A stretch of DNA of 9,249 bases from CAZYTO01 sp964650405 (GTDB lineage Bacteria; Acidobacteriota; Thermoanaerobaculia; Gp7-AA8): positions 1 to 9,249 of the forward strand of contig CAZYTO010000239.1 in assembly GCA_964650405.1 (NCBI GenBank), written 5' to 3'. This document shows positions 1 through 6,232 of this stretch, one piece after another (the stretch's first letter is position 1; every line of letters begins with the position of its first letter). The position numbers and the translations under genes were made by a program. A model generated the notes under the pieces. The model worked only from the letters and a program-made list of their open reading frames with translations, was not told where the DNA came from and did not search any database.

Positions 1-1
1 G

Positions 2-1000
2 GATAGCCTGTCGCGGCCGCTCCGCGACTTGCGGATCTCGGTGACGGACCGCTGCAACTTCCGCTGTCCGTACTGCATGCCGAAGGAGGCCTTCGGGCGC
101 GACTTTGCCTTTGTCGAACGGGCCGCGCTGCTGACGCTCGAAGAGATCGCCCGCGTGGCGCGCATCTTCGCAGTACTGGGGGCGACGAAGATCCGCCTGA
201 CCGGGGGCGAGCCGTTGCTGCGCCGCAACCTCGAGCACCTCGTCGAGCTGCTCGCCGCGATCGACGGCATCGACGACATCGCCCTCACCACGAACGGCTC
301 GCTCCTGACACGCGAGAAGGCGCGAACGCTGGCAGGCGCGGGCCTCGGTCGCGTCACCATCTCCCTCGACTCGCTCGACGATGCCACGTTCCGGGCTATG
401 AACGACGTCAACTTCCCGGTCGCACGCGTCCTCGAGGCCATCGACGCCGCCGTCGAGGCAGGACTGACGCCGCTGAAGATCGACGTGGTGGTCAAACGCG
501 GCGTCAATGACGACGGTGTGGTGGACCTGGCCCGCCACTTCCGCGGCAGCGGCTCCATCCTCCGCTTCATCGAGTACATGGACGTCGGCAACACCAACGG
601 CTGGCGGATGGACGATGTCGTCTCCGGAGCCGAGATCATCGGGCGGATCGCCGAGCACTGGCCGCTCGTTCCCCTCCCACCCAACTATCCGGGCGAGGTG
701 GCCAACCGCTGGCGCTATGCCGACGGCGGCGGTGAGATCGGCGTCATCTCCAGCGTCACCCAGCCTTTCTGCGGCGACTGCACGCGCGCCCGCCTCTCCG
801 CCGACGGCGAGCTCTATACCTGCCTCTTCGCCGCCCGCGGCACGGACCTCCGGGCGCTGTTGCGCGGCGGCGCCACCGACGCCGAGCTGGCCGCCGCCGT
901 CGCCGGCGTCTGGCATCAGCGCGCGGACCGCTACTCGGAGATCCGCACCGACGAGACCGTGACTGCCCCGAAGGTGGAGATGTCGCGAATCGGGGGATAG
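2..1000 (+). CDS. moaA: GTP 3',8-cyclase MoaA, 5'-truncated by window edge
   Basis: Radical SAM enzyme that converts GTP to 3',8-cyclo-GTP, the first step of molybdenum cofactor synthesis in the cytoplasm (family knowledge). The reading frame is open from base 2 and reads DSLSRPLRDLRISVTDRC, so the true start lies upstream; the TTG at 29 is internal. The N-terminal 4Fe-4S/SAM motif CxxxCxxC has its cysteines at bases 53, 65 and 74. The SAM-binding stretch LTGGEPLLRR follows at about 195-225. The second, C-terminal 4Fe-4S cluster that binds GTP has CGDC at 770-781 and a third cysteine at 821. The protein ends in IGG just before TAG (998-1000), matching the conserved terminal Gly-Gly that MoaA needs for catalysis. 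All key residues visible in this part are intact. The next gene is convergent and only 5 bp away, with no terminator between them. No other moa/moe genes are in view. Confidence 0.96.
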   Translation, partial: DSLSRPLRDLRISVTDRCNFRCPYCMPKEAFGRDFAFVERAALLTLEEIARVARIFAVLGATKIRLTGGEPLLRRNLEHLVELLAAIDGIDDIALTTNGSLLTREKARTLAGAGLGRVTISLDSLDDATFRAMNDVNFPVARVLEAIDAAVEAGLTPLKIDVVVKRGVNDDGVVDLARHFRGSGSILRFIEYMDVGNTNGWRMDDVVSGAEIIGRIAEHWPLVPLPPNYPGEVANRWRYADGGGEIGVISSVTQPFCGDCTRARLSADGELYTCLFAARGTDLRALLRGGATDAELAAAVAGVWHQRADRYSEIRTDETVTAPKVEMSRIGG

Positions 1001-1005
1001 GACGC

Positions 1006-1470
1006 TCACTTCAGCAGTCCCTCCAGCAGTTGATCGAAGGCTGCCTCCGAGGGCGGACCGGAGATCGTCGCTGCGAGCACCCCGTTGCGATCGACGACGA
1101 ACGTCTGTGGCAGGAATTGCAAGCCTCCGTAGGCCTTGGTCACGGCGTCCGTCGTCCGGGCGATGGTGTAGTCCATCTGCTTCAACTTCGTGAAACGCGC
1201 CACGACGTCGCCGGCATCGTCCATGGAGATGCCGACGATCTCCAGACCCTTTCCGTGCAGGCGGCGGTACGTTTCCACGAGATGCGGGATCTCCACCTTG
1301 CAGCCGCCGCACCACGTGGCCCAGAAGTTCACCACGACGACCTTGCCGCGCAGGTCACGGAGGTGCACCGTGCGCCCGTCGAGCGAGCGCACGGTGAAGT
1401 CGGGAGCGGGCTTGCCGCCCGAGACCGCGGTGAGAAGCACGAAGAGCAGCACCAGCGCCGGCGTTCTCAT
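1006..1470 (-). CDS. TlpA/ResA-like exported thioredoxin-fold protein
   Basis: 154-aa member of the AhpC/TSA-Redoxin TlpA group: extracytoplasmic thiol-disulfide oxidoreductase. Residues 1-18 form a short hydrophobic signal or anchor (MRTPALVLLFVLLTAVSG); APDFTVRSLDGR opens the thioredoxin-like domain. The active site is WCGGC (residues 53-57), a CxxC with Gly-Gly where the family usually has CPPC or similar. The cis-proline loop is LPQTFVVDRNG (P121). The frame stays open upstream to 1617, but the start at 1470 is preferred because it gives the signal peptide at once and because its ATG overlaps the stop of the upstream DinB gene as ATGA (1467-1470), implying translational coupling. It is the second gene of the operon driven from the MerR-type promoter at 2344-2374. 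Its likely job is reducing or protecting thiols outside the cytoplasm, in line with the Cys-Cys domain of its partner; the specific client is not known. Confidence 0.9.
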   Translation of the reverse strand: MRTPALVLLFVLLTAVSGGKPAPDFTVRSLDGRTVHLRDLRGKVVVVNFWATWCGGCKVEIPHLVETYRRLHGKGLEIVGISMDDAGDVVARFTKLKQMDYTIARTTDAVTKAYGGLQFLPQTFVVDRNGVLAATISGPPSEAAFDQLLEGLLK

Positions 1471-2336
1471 TTGCGGACCCACTCCGCGCCTTCGGCTTCC
1501 ATGAACGCCTTCGTGCCCGGCCGCCCCGTGAGCCGCATCGACACCGGGCCGCCCTCCGCTGCGAAGTGAATGTTGATGTCGAAGAAGGGGCAGCAGAGGC
1601 GCTCCTGGCCGGCCCATTCCTCGAGCATGGCCATTGTCTTCGGGTCGGAGGAAAACTCGAACTCATAGCCGTCCGGCAGCTCGCGCACTCCCCGGCGCAG
1701 CTTCACCAGAGCGGGTCCGAGCTCCTCGAAGTGGCGCTTGCGAAGCTCAGGGGAGAGGGCGAGGCGGTCGCAAGCCAGGGGCGACTGGCCGGCGGTCTTG
1801 CGGCTGGCGGGAGGGACGATTCCGTTCATGCGCAGGTACTCCACGAGCTGTCCGTAGTGATTGAAGGAGTGGGCGGCGGCATCGACGACATACCAGATGG
1901 GGTCATGTTTATCGCCGGGGACGAGCGCCGCGGCCTTGGCGTCGTCCAGCGATGCCACGGACTTGTGGAGCGCTACGAATGATCCGCGGACGTAGTCGAC
2001 GATCTCGTCCTTCGTCCTCACCGAGTCGGGCCCGGTCTCGTCAGCCTCCTCGGCAGACGGCGTGCGCCCGGCGATCCGCGCCGCCGCCGCGTAGTTGTTG
2101 GCCGCCAGATGCTTGAGCTGCTCGCCGAACGTGCGGACGCCGGCGAACTCGCCGTTGGCTGGGGCGAAGGCATACTTGTCCTCCGGCATGGCCTTCGCCA
2201 CATCGGCGAGCTGCTTCTCGGTGGTGGACACCCAGTCGTCGAGCGCAGCGCGGGTGGCCTGGGCGAATACTGCAGGAGCCGAAAGCAGGGTCAGGATGAA
2301 CAGCAGGATCGTGAAGGTTCGTGTCGTTTTCATCAT
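1467..2336 (-). CDS. Exported DinB-like domain protein fused to a Cys-Cys (ERLCCPFF) domain
   Basis: 289 aa, two domains behind a signal peptide. Residues 1-25 are hydrophobic and end in PAVFAQA, a plausible signal peptidase I site. About 30-180 is a DinB/DUF664-type four-helix domain; the likely metal-binding histidines are H76 (QLKHLAA) and the HxxxH pair H156/H160 (AAHSFNHYGQL). DinB-like proteins are often metal-dependent thiol-handling enzymes (e.g. bacillithiol transferases), but the exact reaction cannot be read here. About 187-286 is a separate domain beginning ACDRLALSPELRKRH and carrying ERLCCPFFDINIHF (C248-C249), then a GGPVSMRLTG strand; I know this only as a small domain of uncharacterised proteins. 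ATG at 2336 is chosen over TTG at 2345 because the promoter predicts a transcript start there; ATG at 2333 is the next codon. It is co-transcribed with the tlpA-like gene and divergent from merR. An exported DinB joined to a Cys-Cys domain suggests metal or electrophile defence (inference). Confidence 0.85.
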   Translation of the reverse strand: MMKTTRTFTILLFILTLLSAPAVFAQATRAALDDWVSTTEKQLADVAKAMPEDKYAFAPANGEFAGVRTFGEQLKHLAANNYAAAARIAGRTPSAEEADETGPDSVRTKDEIVDYVRGSFVALHKSVASLDDAKAAALVPGDKHDPIWYVVDAAAHSFNHYGQLVEYLRMNGIVPPASRKTAGQSPLACDRLALSPELRKRHFEELGPALVKLRRGVRELPDGYEFEFSSDPKTMAMLEEWAGQERLCCPFFDINIHFAAEGGPVSMRLTGRPGTKAFMEAEGAEWVRK

Positions 2337-2343
2337 GCCGATC

Positions 2344-2374
2344 AAGCTGCGACTTCAAGCCGGCTGGAGGTCAA
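2344..2374 (-). promoter_or_regulatory. MerR-type promoter with operator dyad for the dinB-tlpA operon
   Basis: On the minus strand: -35 TTGACC (2374-2369), then a 19-bp spacer, then a -10-like CAGCTT (2349-2344) that keeps only the two most conserved bases. The dyad GACCTCCAGCC / GGCTTGAAGTC (2372-2351) matches its own reverse complement at 9 of 11 positions per arm and sits mostly in the spacer, overlapping the -35. A long 19-20 bp spacer with a dyad between the boxes is the hallmark of promoters activated by DNA distortion by MerR-family proteins; the element closely resembles the CueR-type copA promoter in layout. The divergent MerR gene 67 bp away is the obvious regulator. The predicted start is 2337/2336, at the ATG. 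Confidence 0.72.
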
Positions 2375-2402
2375 GAGGCCCGCTGTGAACTCCTCGTTAC
2401 GT

Positions 2403-2428
2403 CGGTGCCGCGCACCGGCGGGCGGTGC
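2403..2428. promoter_or_regulatory. Three alternating CGGTGC half-sites upstream of merR
   Basis: CGGTGC (2403-2408), GCACCG (2412-2417) and CGGTGC (2423-2428) alternate in orientation and end 12 bp before the merR ATG. Each neighbouring pair is a perfect 6-bp inverted repeat (3-bp and 5-bp centres). It could be an operator or an RNA hairpin covering the merR start. GC-rich sequence makes chance palindromes likely, so this is weak. Confidence 0.3.
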
Positions 2429-2440
2429 GAAGATCGATGC

Positions 2441-2833
2441 ATGAGCTTCGGGATCGGCGAGGTGGCCAGGCGCGCCGGCGTGCGTCCGTCTGCCGTCCGC
2501 TATTACGAGGAGCGCGGCCTGATCACGCCGTCATCGCGGCGGGGCGGCAAGCGCGTGTACGACGAGGAAGCCGTGGAGCGCATGGCCCTGATCGTCTTCG
2601 CCAAGGAGCTCGGCTTCAGTCTCGACGACATCCGCAACCTCCTGGCCGGCTTCCCCGAGGAGACGCCGGCGGGCACGCGATGGTCGAAGCTGGCGGAAGC
2701 CAAACTGGCGGAGCTGGACGCCATGACTCAGCGCATCGACGTCATGCGCTCGGCCCTTCAGCGCATTTCGCACTGCGGCTGCCAGGACCTCGACCAGTGC
2801 GCACGAGGCATCGCCGCGAAGAAATGCCGCTGA
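2441..2833 (+). CDS. MerR-family transcriptional regulator with Cys-rich tail
   Basis: 130-aa cytoplasmic regulator. Residues 3-40 are the winged-helix DNA-binding domain: FGIGEVARRAGVRPSAVRYYEERGLI, then the wing KRVYDEEAVERM. About 55-68 is the usual GFSLDDIRNLL helix, and about 80-110 the long dimerisation helix (WSKLAEAKLAELDAMTQRID). The tail HCGCQDLDQC holds C112, C114 and C120, with C129 in the last residues (KKCR). The CxCx5C spacing is that of the last three ligands of the SoxR 2Fe-2S cluster, but the first SoxR cysteine (three residues before) is an isoleucine here. The tail more likely binds a metal or thiol-reactive ligand; which one cannot be told. The start gives the canonical MerR N terminus; no clear Shine-Dalgarno precedes it. 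It is divergent from the dinB-tlpA operon, whose promoter has the operator layout of this family, so it is very probably the local activator. Confidence 0.93.
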   Translation: MSFGIGEVARRAGVRPSAVRYYEERGLITPSSRRGGKRVYDEEAVERMALIVFAKELGFSLDDIRNLLAGFPEETPAGTRWSKLAEAKLAELDAMTQRIDVMRSALQRISHCGCQDLDQCARGIAAKKCR

Positions 2834-2846
2834 CGGCGAGTCAGCG
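2828..2846 (+). terminator. Small hairpin over the merR stop codon
   Basis: Perfect 7-bp inverted repeat CGCTGAC - GGCGA - GTCAGCG, with the merR TGA (2831-2833) in its left arm. No T-run follows, so it may be a weak or factor-dependent 3' end, or chance in GC-rich sequence. Confidence 0.3.
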
Positions 2847-2884
2847 CGCCAGGGCGGCGGAGGCTCTCCTGCTCGCAGACTGAC

Positions 2885-2951
2885 TCACGCGGAGTCGCGG
2901 AGAATGCGGAGAAAGAAGCCGCGCCTCCGTGACCTCCGCGCCTCCGCGTGA
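2885..2951. repeat. Imperfect palindrome built of CGCGGAG-like units
   Basis: Left arm 2885-2911 (TCACGCGGAG, then CGCGGAG and GCGGAG units) pairs with right arm 2925-2951 (CTCCG, CTCCGCG, CTCCGCGTGA) at 22 of 27 positions, with a 13-nt loop. The first ten bases of the left arm pair perfectly. It lies between merR and the aldehyde dehydrogenase. The rest of the 2834-2999 gap shows nothing else I can support. Confidence 0.7.
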
Positions 2952-2999
2952 AACCTTCAAGGGCGGCCTCGTGTTGCCCGAATCCACCGGCCTGTCAGA

Positions 3000-4436
3000 A
3001 TGGCGTCCATGCAACTGGCGAATTTCATCGGCGGAGAGAAGACGCCTCCGCGCAGCGGGACCTGGCTCGACGACGTCAATCCGGCCACCGAGGAGGTCAT
3101 CGCGCAGATTCCTGACAGTGACGGGAGCGACGTCGACGATGCTGTCGCTGCCGCGAAGGCCGCCTTTCCGGCGTGGTCGGGCACACCGGCGGCTGAGCGC
3201 AGCCGCCTGCTCCTGAAGCTCGCCGATCTCCTCGAAGCGAATCTCGAAGAGCTGGCCCGGACCGAGTCGATCGACAACGGCAAGACGATCTCCCTGGCCC
3301 GCCGGCTGGACATCCCCCGTGCCGTGCTGAACTTCCGCTTCTTCGCCACGGCCATCCTCCACCAGGCCGGCGAGGCCCACGCCACCGACGCCGCGGCGCT
3401 CAACTACACCCTGCGCCAGCCCCTCGGTGTGGTCGGCCTCATCTCGCCTTGGAACCTGCCGCTCTACCTGCTGTCGTGGAAGATCGCGCCGGCCGTGGCC
3501 AGCGGCAACACGTGCGTGGCCAAGCCGAGCGAGCTCACGCCGCTGACCGCCTATCGCCTCGGAGAGCTCGTCAACGAAGCAGGCATCCCGCCCGGCGTCA
3601 TCAACATCGTGCACGGTCTGGGCGGCAAGGCCGGGCGCGCGCTGACGTGCCACGACGACGTCGCCGCGATCTCGTTCACCGGCGGCACCGTCACCGGCGC
3701 TGCCGTGGCCGCGAATGCCGCACCGCGGTTCAAGAAGCTCTCCCTCGAGCTGGGCGGCAAGAACCCGAACCTGATCTTCGCCGACGCGGATCTCGACGAC
3801 GCCGTGGCTACCACCGTCCGCTCCAGCTTCTGGAACCAGGGTGAGATCTGCCTCTGCGGCTCTCGCATCTTCGTCGAGCGCTCCATTCACGACCGGTTCG
3901 TGGAGCGCTTCGCCGCCGCCACGGGGAAGTTGCGCATCGGCGATCCGCTCGACGAAACGACCGACATCGGAGCGCTCATCAGCGCCGCACATCTGGAGAA
4001 AGTCACCGGCTATATCGAGCTGGCGAAGAAGGAAGGCGGCACGATCGTCAGCGGCGGGCGGCGCGCGGAGCGCAAGGGTTACTTCGTCGAGCCGACCATC
4101 ATCACCGGTCTCGGTTGCGACTGCCGCGTCCTGCAGGAGGAGATCTTCGGGCCGGTGGTCACGGTCACGCCGTTCGACGACGAAGAAGAGGCGATCGCCT
4201 TTGCCAACTCCACGCGCTACGGCCTTTCCTCCACCGTCTGGACAAGCAACCTCAAACGCGCGCACCGCGTGGCGGCCGGTCTCGACGCCGGGACGGTCTG
4301 GGTCAACTGCTGGCTGCTTCGCGACCTGCGCGTACCGTTCGGCGGGATGAAGGAGAGCGGCGTCGGTCGCGAAGGAGGATTCGAGTCGTTGAACTTCTTC
4401 ACCGAGGCGAAGAATGTCTGCGTCAAGCTCGCCTGA
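3000..4436 (+). CDS. Aldehyde dehydrogenase, 2-aminomuconate/2-hydroxymuconate semialdehyde type
   Basis: 478 aa, the usual length for the NAD-dependent muconic semialdehyde dehydrogenases (AmnC/XylG/NbaE group). The protein opens with NFIGGEKTPP and NPATEEVIAQIP. The fold signature ISPWNLPLYLLSWKIAPA carries N152 of the oxyanion hole, followed by the NAD-binding KPSELTP and SFTGGT. The catalytic pair is E250 (LELGGKNP) and C284 (NQGEICLCGSR), 34 residues apart as in the family. EEIFGPVVTV and the C-terminal VNCWLLRDLRVPFGGMKESG are typical; the VNCW-x-x-RDLR stretch is what points to the muconic semialdehyde branch. It oxidises the semialdehyde made by extradiol ring cleavage to the dicarboxylate. 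The ring-cleavage gene at 6411 on the same strand supports the assignment. ATG 3000 is used; ATG 3009 would remove three residues and neither has a clear ribosome site. The choice between the amino and hydroxy substrate is not settled by sequence alone. Confidence 0.93.
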   Translation: MASMQLANFIGGEKTPPRSGTWLDDVNPATEEVIAQIPDSDGSDVDDAVAAAKAAFPAWSGTPAAERSRLLLKLADLLEANLEELARTESIDNGKTISLARRLDIPRAVLNFRFFATAILHQAGEAHATDAAALNYTLRQPLGVVGLISPWNLPLYLLSWKIAPAVASGNTCVAKPSELTPLTAYRLGELVNEAGIPPGVINIVHGLGGKAGRALTCHDDVAAISFTGGTVTGAAVAANAAPRFKKLSLELGGKNPNLIFADADLDDAVATTVRSSFWNQGEICLCGSRIFVERSIHDRFVERFAAATGKLRIGDPLDETTDIGALISAAHLEKVTGYIELAKKEGGTIVSGGRRAERKGYFVEPTIITGLGCDCRVLQEEIFGPVVTVTPFDDEEEAIAFANSTRYGLSSTVWTSNLKRAHRVAAGLDAGTVWVNCWLLRDLRVPFGGMKESGVGREGGFESLNFFTEAKNVCVKLA

Positions 4437-4558
4437 GCCTTCGTGAGCGTGGGCGGTGGGCAGTTGGGAAGCGAAGAGTCAGAACCTGGCACTTTCGTCG
4501 GAGGGCAATTTCTACCGACCGGTTTCAGCCACGTCCATGTCTTTCACAACCCAGGGCA

Positions 4559-4772
4559 ATGTCCAACGTGGTGGCCCTCAACTACTCGTACGACGTCTCC
4601 GTGAAGATCTACTCGAACCTACACGCACCCGAGCCAGCGTGTGCTGACGCTCGACGGCGTCGTCTCCGGCCACACGCTGCACGCGAAGTGCGATCTGTCC
4701 GGCGTTTACGAGAAGCCGCTGCTCCTTACCCGCGGGTTTCACTGGGTGAACGAACTTCCGGTCAATCGCTGA
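4559..4772 (+). pseudogene. Remnant of a decayed paralogue of the DoxX-like gene
   Basis: Two pieces of a relative of the protein at 4892-6232 lie end to end. Piece 1 (4559-4618) encodes MSNVVALNYSYDVSVKIYSN, matching residues 230-249 of the intact protein (MGNIVALNFCYDVPVKLYSM) at 13 of 20 positions. Piece 2 (about 4617-4772, another frame) encodes YTHPSQRVLTLDG, HAKC, LLLTRGFHWVNELPVNR and a TGA, matching residues 399-446 (YARPNSDTLVLDG, HAVC, LLLTRGFHWINEYPFNR). About 147 codons are missing between the pieces and everything before residue 230 is absent. Piece 2 is two codons longer in a variable loop, so this was a diverged paralogue, not a recent copy. The 4437-4558 stretch before it shows no recognisable coding content. 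Confidence 0.85.
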
Positions 4773-4773
4773 A

Positions 4774-4846
4774 CGGGCGAGCGGGTGGCGGCGAGCGGTC
4801 GGCGGCAGAACAGACCACTCGCTGCTCGCCGCAACCCGCTCGCCCG
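4774..4846. repeat. Long hairpin of GGCGAGCGG-type units after the pseudogene stop
   Basis: Left arm 4774-4796 and right arm 4824-4846 are inverted copies with 22 of 23 positions paired; the loop is 27 nt. The arms are made of CGGGCGAGCGGG and GCGGCGAGC. It starts one base after the TGA of the pseudogene. No T-run follows, so an intrinsic terminator is unlikely. The right arm ends 45 bp before the DoxX-like start and occupies the place where a -35 box for that gene would be. Confidence 0.8.
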
Positions 4847-4859
4847 CTTCTCCACCAAA

Positions 4860-4887
4860 TACAATCTCCGCATCACCCTTACGGAGG
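4860..4887 (+). promoter_or_regulatory. Possible -10 box (TACAAT) and Shine-Dalgarno for the DoxX-like gene
   Basis: TACAAT at 4860-4865 is one base off the sigma-70 -10 consensus in an otherwise GC-rich region. A start near 4872 would leave a leader of about 20 nt carrying GGAGG (4883-4887), 4 nt before the ATG at 4892. No -35 match is seen at 16-18 bp, so the promoter part is tentative; the ribosome site is the clearest in the window. Confidence 0.4.
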
Positions 4888-4891
4888 CGAA

Positions 4892-6232
4892 ATGTCCGCG
4901 TCAAACGCACGTGATGAGGTTGCCGAAGCGAGCGCCCTAACCAGCGGCACGACTAGCGGCACGCCGCAGGAGGCAATGCCGGAGCCGGCCTCTCCCTGGC
5001 CGCTTCCGCTCCGATTCGCGCTCTTTGCGACGACGGCCTTCTTCGTCCTCCTCCACGGGACGTCCTTCTTCCAGGTCATCCCCTTCACGGCGCGTTGGAT
5101 CGCCGCTTCCTACGACAAGCTGTGGAATGTCATCGTGCTGAAGGCGGCGGCCACGGTGTTCCACGTGAAGGCCGACGTTCAGCCGAACGGCAGCGGCGAC
5201 ACGACGTGGAGCTACGTCCAAATGGCCGTCGCCGTCGTCTTCAGCATCGTCATCGGGATCGTCTGGGCGCTGCTGGTCAGGAGACGCTCGGCGACCGAGC
5301 GCACGTTCGAGATCTTCCGCACATTCCTCCGCTTCGCGCTGGCCTTAGCCATGGTCAACTACGGTGTCTACAAAGTGATTCAGCTCCAGTTCCCGAAGCC
5401 GTGGCTGGAGCGCCTGGTCCAGCCGTACGGATCGTCGTCGCCGATGGGCCTCCTCTGGACGTTCATGGGCGTCTCGCGTGCGTACAACTTCTTCGCCGGT
5501 GCGGGGGAAATGGTGTCGGGCGTGCTGCTGACCATGCGGCGCACGACGCTGGCTGGCGCGCTGCTGGGCATCGCCGTGATGGGCAACATCGTGGCACTCA
5601 ACTTCTGCTACGACGTCCCGGTCAAGCTCTACTCGATGCAACTGCTGCTGATGGCGTTCATCATCGTGCTTCCCGACGCACGGCGGCTGTTCACCTTCCT
5701 CTTCCGCTCTCCGCAGAAACCGCTCTTCCGGAAGCCCTCGCTGCAGACGGCTTCGCTCGTCCTGCGCACGCTGCTCGTCACGGCCTTCCTTCTCTACTCG
5801 TTCTACGACGCCAGCAAGGCACGCTACGAGGGGGGCGATCTCGCTCCGCGCTCACCACTCCGCGGCATCTGGAACGTCGACGAGCTGACCGAGAACGGCG
5901 CCGTCCGCCCGCCGCTCGTCACCGACACCACCCGCTGGCGGCGCGTCGTCTTCGACGATCCCGTCTACGACTCGATCCTCCTCATGAACGACGTCCGCCT
6001 CCGCTTCAAGGTCAAGGTGGACGAGAAGAAGAGGACCGTCTCCTACACCGGCCGCGCCCCGGAGCGGACGAGCTTCACCATCAGCTACGCCCGGCCGAAT
6101 TCCGACACCCTCGTGCTGGACGGCCTGGTGCAGGGACGCCAGATCCACGCCGTCTGCCACCGTTCCACCGCCACCGACCTGCTCCTGACGCGCGGCTTCC
6201 ACTGGATCAACGAGTATCCGTTCAATCGGTAG
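4892..6232 (+). CDS. DoxX-like multi-pass membrane protein with C-terminal soluble domain
   Basis: 446 aa. After a Ser/Thr/Ala-rich N-terminal tail (1-35), hydrophobic segments lie at about 38-56, 108-129, 144-163, 203-238 (probably two passes), 247-262 and 287-305. The middle part (GAGEMVSGVLLTMRR, ALLGIAVMGNIVALNF) resembles DoxX/MauE-type four-helix membrane domains. Residues about 320-446 are hydrophilic: WNVDELTENG, RWRRVVFDD, LLLTRGFHWINEYPFNR; I do not recognise this domain. DoxX-family proteins have been linked to membrane redox, but no redox cysteines stand out here, so the function is open. The start is fixed by GGAGG 4 nt upstream; the frame is open further upstream but passes through the pseudogene and hairpin. 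The stop codon TAG (6230-6232) overlaps the first two bases of the next palindrome. A decayed paralogue sits directly upstream, showing that this gene was once part of a tandem pair. Confidence 0.85.
   Translation: MSASNARDEVAEASALTSGTTSGTPQEAMPEPASPWPLPLRFALFATTAFFVLLHGTSFFQVIPFTARWIAASYDKLWNVIVLKAAATVFHVKADVQPNGSGDTTWSYVQMAVAVVFSIVIGIVWALLVRRRSATERTFEIFRTFLRFALALAMVNYGVYKVIQLQFPKPWLERLVQPYGSSSPMGLLWTFMGVSRAYNFFAGAGEMVSGVLLTMRRTTLAGALLGIAVMGNIVALNFCYDVPVKLYSMQLLLMAFIIVLPDARRLFTFLFRSPQKPLFRKPSLQTASLVLRTLLVTAFLLYSFYDASKARYEGGDLAPRSPLRGIWNVDELTENGAVRPPLVTDTTRWRRVVFDDPVYDSILLMNDVRLRFKVKVDEKKRTVSYTGRAPERTSFTISYARPNSDTLVLDGLVQGRQIHAVCHRSTATDLLLTRGFHWINEYPFNR

Noticed and set aside
1471..1617. N-terminal extension of the TlpA-like protein by 49 residues
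   Set aside because: The extension overlaps the DinB fusion gene in another frame, is Arg/Gly/His-rich, and would bury the signal peptide.
2841..4265. Open frame of 474 codons on the minus strand across the aldehyde dehydrogenase gene
   Set aside because: Antisense shadow of a well-supported dehydrogenase; the translation is Arg/Gly/Asp-rich low complexity with no recognisable motif, as expected in high-GC codon use.
4774..4846. Hairpin as an insertion sequence or MITE end pair
   Set aside because: No target-site duplication or transposase is visible, and only 27 nt lie between the arms; left as a structural repeat.
4115..4891. Upstream extension of the DoxX-like frame into the dehydrogenase gene
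   Set aside because: It is out of frame with the dehydrogenase and crosses the pseudogene and hairpin; the GGAGG-preceded ATG at 4892 is the natural start. Only 4559-4618 within it is homologous to the neighbour.
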